Shown piece by piece: positions 25,954 through 31,114 of a stretch of DNA of 34,074 nt (position 1 is its first letter; each line of letters begins with the position of its first letter). A program made the translations under genes and the position numbers. The notes under the pieces were generated by a model, which was not told the DNA's origin, searched no databases, and saw only the letters and a list, made by a program, of their open reading frames with translations. The stretch covers positions 1 through 34,074 of the forward strand of contig CAZQAE010000057.1 of the NCBI GenBank assembly GCA_964591275.1, given 5' to 3'. This DNA is from G963674685 sp964591275. GTDB lineage: Bacteria > Lernaellota > Lernaellaia > JACKCT01.

Positions 25954-25975
25954 CGCCGCGCCTCACGGCGCGGCG
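25954..25975. promoter_or_regulatory. GC-rich hairpin downstream of VR1
   Basis: A perfect 9-bp stem with a 4-base loop (CGCCGCGCC-TCAC-GGCGCGGCG on the plus strand, loop GTGA in the gene's sense). It lies three bases beyond the 39-bp block that follows VR1. In the Bordetella phage DGR a similar short-loop hairpin just after VR is needed for efficient retrohoming, so this is its likely counterpart. It may also terminate the NACHT transcript. Confidence 0.7.
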
Positions 25976-25978
25976 CGG

Positions 25979-26017
25979 CCCAAGGGAACAAGGGATCAAG
26001 AGCCCAAGGGTAATTTT
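25979..26017 (-). repeat. 39-bp VR-flanking block, copy 1 (four 8-bp repeats)
   Basis: Identical base for base to 31076-31114 and absent next to TR. In the gene's sense, 32 of the 39 bases are four consecutive 8-base units of the form CYCTTGNN. It lies between the end of VR1 and the hairpin. It is likely part of the recipient-site recognition sequence. Confidence 0.85.
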
Positions 26018-29000
26018 CAGTCCCGGGAAAGACGAAACCCAAAGTCGAGGGTACGGTAATCAGGAACGTTCCTGAACCGGTCCGACGCGCGCACATTGCC
26101 CGGATCATCGCCCCAGGAACCGCCGCGAACAACACGATACGTTTTATTTTCATCGTGCCAATCCCAACACCATTCCCAAACGTTGCCAAGCATGTCGTGA
26201 AGGCCAAAGCTATTTTGCTCTTTTTGACCAACCGAGTGTGTCTTCTGATCGGAGTTGCCAGAATACCAAGCGACGGAATCCAAATCGCCGTATTGCGCGG
26301 CTGTCGTACCAGCCCGGCAGGCGTATTCCCACTCGGTTTCCGTCGGCAGGCGATATCCACCGGCCCCGTTTACCCTAGTCACTTCATTTCCCTTTAGGCG
26401 GTATGCGGGCGGCAATCCGCTTTGCACAGACAGCCAATTCAAGAAACGAACGGTGTTTAACCAGGAGATGCCGACAACGGGATTGCCCGGCGCACTTAAG
26501 GAATCTCCAATTCTTTTGTAGTGATCGTCGCTGCCGGTCGCGATGTTGTATTTACTTCCCGGATCCATCCATTCAGGATAGTCGCCATTAGTTGCTTCGA
26601 CAAAGCGTAAGTACAGCCTGTTGGTCACCTGATATTTTGACATGCAAAAAGGCTTTTTAATTTCCACACGGCGAATCGGCCCATAGTCTTCGTCGCCCAT
26701 AAGAAAAGCTCCGGCGGGAAGGAGCACCATTTCCAGCTGATCCTTCGCGCCGCCAAGAAAGCTCACCTCAACGATCTCGATTTTTGCTTTGCCTTCTGCC
26801 GCGCGGATTTCCCTTTGATGATATTCCTTCCATTCTCCGCAAGGAGCATCATTCTCTTTTTCTTCCACGTTTTGCTGATAAATGCTTCGAATGCGGTAAA
26901 TAAGTTTTAAGACATCCTGCCCGGCATCGGCGTCCCAGCGGCCATCCTTGTATTGGTCCAGCAGATCCTGAAATATTTGGTGGAATTTTTGGCGGACCTC
27001 ATCCACATTCGTGATTTCGTGAATGAGACGGAGAGTGTTTTCGCTAATTCCGCCAAGAGTCTCCAACACCTCGTCAACGCTTTCAGCGATAAAATACTTT
27101 AGAGGCGCAATCTTCCTGGGCGCGCTGTCGCCGGAGGATTTTCTGCGAAAGTAGTCGGACCATGTGTAATCCTCAGCCGGATGTGATTTGACTACGTCCT
27201 CCCGGCTTCTACATAAATCGAGAAAATCCGAAGGAAGCACAGCGAGGCAAGCACACGCTTTTATTGCTGCGAAAAACTCCAGCAGCGAGCGATGAGCCGG
27301 TGCATAGTCGCCGTCCTCATTTCGAATCAGTAAGCTTTGCCCCATCATATCGTGATGCCAGTGGTCCAAATCTTTTTCTTCAGCCACCACATCGCCGAAA
27401 AGGTTTTTCAAACGTTCCGGGAAAAGCCGATAATTCATGCTCATTTTATCCTGGGCGAGCATCTCCCACGAAAGCTCGCACATGAAAAAGAGCTTGTCCG
27501 CCAAGGAAGTAAAAGTGCGCTTTGCATCAATATCCCGGTTCATTTTACGCCGCACCGCGTAAAGGTAAATTCGCGAAAGGTCCAGCCGATCTCCGGCCTC
27601 GATTTCCGGTAGGGCGTCCAGAATAAACTCCATCATCACGGGGCGACGGGCTACATCCAAAAGGTCTTTGTGCTGCATGATCAGGTCGATTGTATTTTCG
27701 TCAGTGCGCATGGACAGAGCTTGGCGAATCTGCTTGTCGTCAAACATTTCCAGGTGAAGAATCTCGAACTGGGGAGGTTCGCGCCTTAGATGGGATGTGG
27801 AAGCCTTAAGCTCTGCACTGAGCAGGGCGCGCCCTTCCTTGGCCTCCGGGAAATGCTCGGTCCGGCAAGTGAGAAGGATCTTGGCCCCCGGCACAACAAC
27901 CTTTGCCAGTTCCCAGAAATTGTTGATCATCTTCTGTCTGTCCACCTTGTCGGCCATCTCGTCGAAGCCGTCGAAAATGAGCAGCAGCTTGCCCATCCGG
28001 CTTAGGTGTTCAAAAGAGGAATAGCCAGGTAGAAGAATTTCATGTTTAATGAAGAAAAAATCTGAGAAGAGTGATTTCACTTCCAGCATTTTCGCAAAAT
28101 CCCGCAATTGCACGACAATGGGCACACGGGGGCGCGGAAGTCTCTTCTCCTTTGCCTTTTTGTATTCCTTCATTTGATCGTACGCAAATTTTAATGAGAA
28201 CCAGGTTTTCCCCGTGCCAAACTCGCCGAGAACGGAGATATGTTCTTTGGTCGGAGCCTTGAGCCACCGCTCAATGTAGCCCTCGGTCCAGCCGTTTCTT
28301 TCGTCATAGCGGTCTTCCCGAGTTTTTTCCTTATTGATCGGATCGACGATCTCCCGCCGGCATGCCAGAGGAATGTAATATTTTTCGATCTCCTTATCCT
28401 CAATCTGTTTTCCCAGCCACTTGAAATAGTTTGAAAAGTCCGCGTCTTGGTCCAGTAGTTCATCAAAGGTGTAGCAAAAGAGCTTACCGTCTTTTTCGGC
28501 CATTTCGCAGGCGTCCTGGCTGACCCGGTGGGAGCAGATCAGCCAGCCCTCATCTGCCTTATGCTCCGCCTGCGCGGACTTTAAGGATTCAAGATTATCG
28601 CATTCGCCCTGCTCTTCCGTAGCCCGAACAAGAATCGTGTCGAAACCCCGGCGCGCCGGGATTTTAATGATCCATTCCCAATATTCGACTGTTTCAATGT
28701 CATGGGAACCACTCTCGTATCCGAGGGACTTGAACCAGCCTTTGATTTGATCCGCCAAGTTGCCGCGAATCTGCCGCAAAATTTCGGCACGTAGCTCATC
28801 TATCTCGGGAAATTTTAAATATCTTAAAATCTCGTCGCTTTTTCCTTCCAGCCGCGCCTCATAGGGGCTTCGGCTGCGGTCCACGAGCGTATTGAAAATG
28901 GCGGTGAAGCGAGCGAATTCCAGGCGCGGATCCAGTTTCTTTTTGCGCATCTCGTCGCCGATCTTGTGCCATTGAAGCAAGTTCTCCGCTTCCAGGTGCA

Positions 29001-29286
29001 AAATAGCCTTGTCGCTTTTCTCAAAAGAATCTTGGCAGGCTTTTTGGATATCCTCGTGGCGGAAGAAATCCAGGATTTCTTTTTTCCGTCCAAGGCCGAA
29101 TTCCGCCAGGGTGTGGGCATAGACGACCTCGAATCGGGAATTGCGGTCGAGCTTTGGGGCGACACCGGCCTTTTTCAATACGGCCAAAACGCGGTCGCTA
29201 CGCGAGGCGGCCTTTTTAGCCTTCTTTGCCGACTGAGCGATGATGGCCGCGATGAGACTCCCCAAAATTCCTTCAATAATCGGCAT
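26017..29286 (-). CDS. NACHT NTPase with C-terminal FGE-sulfatase/C-type-lectin-fold domain; DGR target 1
   Basis: The ATG at 29286 (AGAGGA site) gives 1089 residues; ATGs at 29310 and 29304 are alternatives. The N-terminus is a hydrophobic, Gly-containing helix (residues ~3-20) followed by a Lys-rich stretch. Residues ~170-285 (WIIKIPARRGFDTILVR, EGWLICSHRVS, YTFDELLDQD) resemble a restriction-endonuclease-like or related sensor fold, tentatively. The NACHT domain follows with Walker A GEFGTGKTW (354-362) and Walker B LLLIFDGFDEM (434-444), then a helical region. The FGE-sulfatase domain, about 853-1089, has VLLPAGAFLMG, YRLPTETEWEYACRAG and GNVWEWC. The last 40 residues are encoded by VR1. 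STAND-type NACHT proteins are ATP-switched sensors in defence and signalling. Here the ligand-binding end is diversified (inference). Confidence 0.93.
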   Translation of the reverse strand: MPIIEGILGSLIAAIIAQSAKKAKKAASRSDRVLAVLKKAGVAPKLDRNSRFEVVYAHTLAEFGLGRKKEILDFFRHEDIQKACQDSFEKSDKAILHLEAENLLQWHKIGDEMRKKKLDPRLEFARFTAIFNTLVDRSRSPYEARLEGKSDEILRYLKFPEIDELRAEILRQIRGNLADQIKGWFKSLGYESGSHDIETVEYWEWIIKIPARRGFDTILVRATEEQGECDNLESLKSAQAEHKADEGWLICSHRVSQDACEMAEKDGKLFCYTFDELLDQDADFSNYFKWLGKQIEDKEIEKYYIPLACRREIVDPINKEKTREDRYDERNGWTEGYIERWLKAPTKEHISVLGEFGTGKTWFSLKFAYDQMKEYKKAKEKRLPRPRVPIVVQLRDFAKMLEVKSLFSDFFFIKHEILLPGYSSFEHLSRMGKLLLIFDGFDEMADKVDRQKMINNFWELAKVVVPGAKILLTCRTEHFPEAKEGRALLSAELKASTSHLRREPPQFEILHLEMFDDKQIRQALSMRTDENTIDLIMQHKDLLDVARRPVMMEFILDALPEIEAGDRLDLSRIYLYAVRRKMNRDIDAKRTFTSLADKLFFMCELSWEMLAQDKMSMNYRLFPERLKNLFGDVVAEEKDLDHWHHDMMGQSLLIRNEDGDYAPAHRSLLEFFAAIKACACLAVLPSDFLDLCRSREDVVKSHPAEDYTWSDYFRRKSSGDSAPRKIAPLKYFIAESVDEVLETLGGISENTLRLIHEITNVDEVRQKFHQIFQDLLDQYKDGRWDADAGQDVLKLIYRIRSIYQQNVEEKENDAPCGEWKEYHQREIRAAEGKAKIEIVEVSFLGGAKDQLEMVLLPAGAFLMGDEDYGPIRRVEIKKPFCMSKYQVTNRLYLRFVEATNGDYPEWMDPGSKYNIATGSDDHYKRIGDSLSAPGNPVVGISWLNTVRFLNWLSVQSGLPPAYRLKGNEVTRVNGAGGYRLPTETEWEYACRAGTTAAQYGDLDSVAWYSGNSDQKTHSVGQKEQNSFGLHDMLGNVWEWCWDWHDENKTYRVVRGGSWGDDPGNVRASDRFRNVPDYRTLDFGFRLSRD
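26018..26137 (-). repeat. Variable repeat VR1 of the DGR
   Basis: This 120-bp block aligns without gaps to TR 29494-29613. It differs at 18 positions, and every one corresponds to A in the coding sense of TR. The first 25 and last 23 bases (coding sense) are identical in TR, VR1 and VR2. Altered residues relative to TR are mainly Asn to Gly, Asp, Phe, Tyr, Thr or Leu, plus Glu to Val and Ile to Phe. Its end is the NACHT gene's stop. Confidence 0.96.
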
Positions 29287-29316
29287 GTTCCTATCCTCTT
29301 TCATGGTCACTGTTAA

Positions 29317-29332
29317 TATTCCTTATGGAATA
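29317..29332. promoter_or_regulatory. Dyad TATTCC-TTAT-GGAATA upstream of the NACHT gene
   Basis: A perfect 6-bp inverted repeat with a 4-base loop lies about 30 bases before the NACHT start, in the gap after the RT frame. It may be an operator or an mRNA hairpin that tunes target expression separately from RT. Confidence 0.35.
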
Positions 29333-29390
29333 CTCTCCCCCGGCGGCGGCGTTCGGCTAATTGCCTACTGGTCGTCGCCGGGGCATTCTG

Positions 29391-30692
29391 CTATTCGGCC
29401 CGGTCATCCGACCGACCCGGGAAAGGGCCAGGACTGCCTTGGCGCGCTCTGGACGTAATGCATGTCCCGACTCCGGCCTCGGTTCTTTGCTTGCAGTCCC
29501 GGGAAAGACGAAACCCTATGTTGTTGTTACGGTTATCAGGTTCGTTCCTGTTCCGGTTCGACGCGCGCACATTGTTCGGATTATTGTTCCAGGAACCGCC
29601 GCGAACAACACGATTCGCTTTCGGCCCTTCCCCTCGTGTGAAAACAAAGGACGGGATCAGATCCCGCCTGAGTCGATAGCTGTCGGCATTGGAAGCGTGG
29701 GATATCCAGGATTCGATGGATGCGCGGACGCGGTCGTCATCGACAAGGCCTTTGGCGTATTCCTTTTGCATCCGCCTCGTTCTGGCGATGAAGCGTTTGA
29801 CGTTCTCTCTTCGAATACGCACCCGGCCCGGAAGATGCCGGAAGCCCAGAAACTCGACGCCCTCCTTCACGGTATAAATACGGCTTTTGCCCTCATGAAG
29901 TCTCAATCGGTGCCTCGCCAAATACTCCATAATCGCAGATCGTATCTCTTTTATCTTCGCCTTGTCGTCGCCGAAAACGCAGAAGTCATCGACGTAGCGC
30001 AGATAAGGCCCTACTCGGAGATTCTCCTTAAGCCAGTGGTCGAAGTCATTCAAATAGAGATTGGCGAAGAACTGGCTTGTCAGATTCCCCACGGGAATTC
30101 CTCTACGAAGCCGGTGCGGTGTGAAAAGATCATCGCCGGGGAAATAAAAAACCGGGGCTTGCCGGTTAAAGTCGCGTGATGCAATGATCTTTTCCAGCAG
30201 CCACAGCGCATCTTTATCGGCGATCTTTCGGCGAAGTTTTCCCATCAGGATGTCATGGTTCATACTCTGAAAATACTTCATCACATCGCATTTGAGCACG
30301 TACCTGTGGCGCGAAAGAAAGTGACGGAAACGCGCCAGGGCCGCGTGTGTGCCTTTTTGCTTGCGACAGGCATAGGTGTCGTGGATAAAGCATTTGTCGA
30401 AGAGCGGCTCGATGACGTTTATCACCGCGTGATGAATAACCCGATCCCGGTAAGGCGCGGCGGAGATCAGACGCTTCTTTGAATCACGAACGATAAAATC
30501 CCGGTAAGGTCCGGGCTCGTAGGTTTTTGCCAACAGTTCCTCACGAAGTTCAAACAGATTTTCTTCCAGGCGGATGTTGAATTCAAGAACGCTGTCGCGG
30601 TAGCGCTTGCCCTTTTGTGCATTTTGCGCTGCGATCAGGAGATTCTGAAAGTCGGCGATCTTTTCAAAGCAATGTTTGAAAGTTTTAGCCAT
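29391..30692 (-). CDS. DGR reverse transcriptase, frame reading through the TR
   Basis: The product has 433 residues from ATG 30692. RT motifs are visible: KCDVMKYF with catalytic Asp136, the DGR-type RGIPVGNLTSQ (197-207) in place of the QGxxxSP of other RTs, YVDD (233-236) and FLGFRHLPGRVRI. It makes the mutagenised cDNA of TR RNA. The RT domain ends near residue 355. Residues 361-400 are encoded by TR itself, in the same frame as in the targets (GGSWNNN and NNNIGFRLSRD), and a 33-residue tail follows before the stop. The start overlaps the avd stop by 8 bases, so translation is coupled. An upstream in-frame codon at 30845 lies inside avd and is rejected as a start. Confidence 0.95.
   Translation of the reverse strand: MAKTFKHCFEKIADFQNLLIAAQNAQKGKRYRDSVLEFNIRLEENLFELREELLAKTYEPGPYRDFIVRDSKKRLISAAPYRDRVIHHAVINVIEPLFDKCFIHDTYACRKQKGTHAALARFRHFLSRHRYVLKCDVMKYFQSMNHDILMGKLRRKIADKDALWLLEKIIASRDFNRQAPVFYFPGDDLFTPHRLRRGIPVGNLTSQFFANLYLNDFDHWLKENLRVGPYLRYVDDFCVFGDDKAKIKEIRSAIMEYLARHRLRLHEGKSRIYTVKEGVEFLGFRHLPGRVRIRRENVKRFIARTRRMQKEYAKGLVDDDRVRASIESWISHASNADSYRLRRDLIPSFVFTRGEGPKANRVVRGGSWNNNPNNVRASNRNRNEPDNRNNNIGFRLSRDCKQRTEAGVGTCITSRARQGSPGPFPGRSDDRAE
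29494..29613 (-). ncRNA. Template repeat TR of the DGR
   Basis: The 120-bp template copied by RT. In the coding sense it holds 31 adenines, nearly all between invariant ends that contain none (first 25 bases) or one (last 23). Twelve or so variable codons are AAC or AAT, which cannot become stops by changing A alone. Of the 31 adenines, 22 are altered in at least one VR. After its 3' end the sequence diverges at once from both VRs: TGC here, where the targets have the TGA stop. It lacks the 39-bp block and hairpin. TR lies within the 3' part of the RT gene. Confidence 0.95.
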
Positions 30693-31029
30693 CTCCGACC
30701 GCCTGCTTTCGCCAGCCGCCGACCTGCTTGCCGAGTTCGGTGACGATACCCATGACATGCTCATAGCCTTTATTCGACAGGGCTCCAATATCTCGCGACA
30801 GCCTGAGCAGCATGCGCATTCTCTCCAGGCGAAGACTCGCCTCATCCAACAATTTTGTCTTGCTTTTGGTATATGCCGCCTGAGTCAGAAGCTCAAGTAT
30901 CGACAAGACATTCTGAGCGATTCGATCTCCCAGAGTGAACTTGTGATCCCTCGGAAACTTCGCAATCCGAATCAGGACTTCTTTCGCCAGGTCATAAGCT
31001 TTCTGGATGGCCGGCAGTTCCGTTTTCAA
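30685..31029 (-). CDS. avd: DGR accessory variability protein Avd
   Basis: The product has 114 residues from a TTG at 31029 with an AAAAGGA site upstream. It is basic and nearly all helical, with the features of the Avd / 23S-intervening-sequence four-helix-bundle family: AYDLAKEVLIRIAKFPRDHKF, then LGDRIAQNVLSILELLTQA and DEASLRLERMRMLLRLSRD. In studied DGRs Avd forms a pentamer that binds RT and the template RNA and is required for cDNA synthesis. It follows the KAP gene by 84 bases, which include the VR2 hairpin, and overlaps the RT start by 8 bases. Confidence 0.93.
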   Translation of the reverse strand: MKTELPAIQKAYDLAKEVLIRIAKFPRDHKFTLGDRIAQNVLSILELLTQAAYTKSKTKLLDEASLRLERMRMLLRLSRDIGALSNKGYEHVMGIVTELGKQVGGWRKQAVGDG

Positions 31030-31057
31030 AGTGTATCCTTTTCAAAAAATATTTCGG

Positions 31058-31074
31058 CCAGGGCTTCGCCCTGG
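31058..31074. promoter_or_regulatory. GC-rich hairpin downstream of VR2
   Basis: A perfect 7-bp stem with a 3-base loop. In the gene's sense the apex reads GGC-GAA-GCC, which contains the GCGAAGC core known as an unusually stable DNA mini-hairpin. It is one base beyond the 39-bp block after VR2, just as another hairpin sits beyond VR1. The sequences of the two stems differ while position and form are kept, which argues for a structural role in recipient-site recognition. Confidence 0.7.
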
Positions 31075-31075
31075 A

Positions 31076-31114
31076 CCCAAGGGAACAAGGGATCAAGAGC
31101 CCAAGGGTAATTTT
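31076..31114 (-). repeat. 39-bp VR-flanking block, copy 2 (four 8-bp repeats)
   Basis: Identical to 25979-26017. With the invariant 23-base end of VR it makes 62 bp of perfect identity between the two target genes' 3' ends. The four CYCTTGNN units lie outside the coding region, so the identity is not due to protein constraint. Confidence 0.85.

Noticed and set aside
29494..29613. TR read as the pseudogenised tail of a third FGE-domain gene
   Set aside because: No FGE sequence precedes it, its ends are exact to the VR ends, and its adenine codons are the source of the VR changes. It is a template.
30693..30845. Longer reverse transcriptase reading frame starting at 30845
   Set aside because: The extra 51 codons lie inside avd in another frame, are Cys/Arg/Ser-rich without RT similarity, and the ATG at 30692 gives a normal start overlapping the avd stop.
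29391..31029. Group II intron or retron as the origin of the RT
   Set aside because: No intron maturase domain, no msr/msd-like structure; Avd, GNLTSQ motif and TR/VR pairs identify a DGR.
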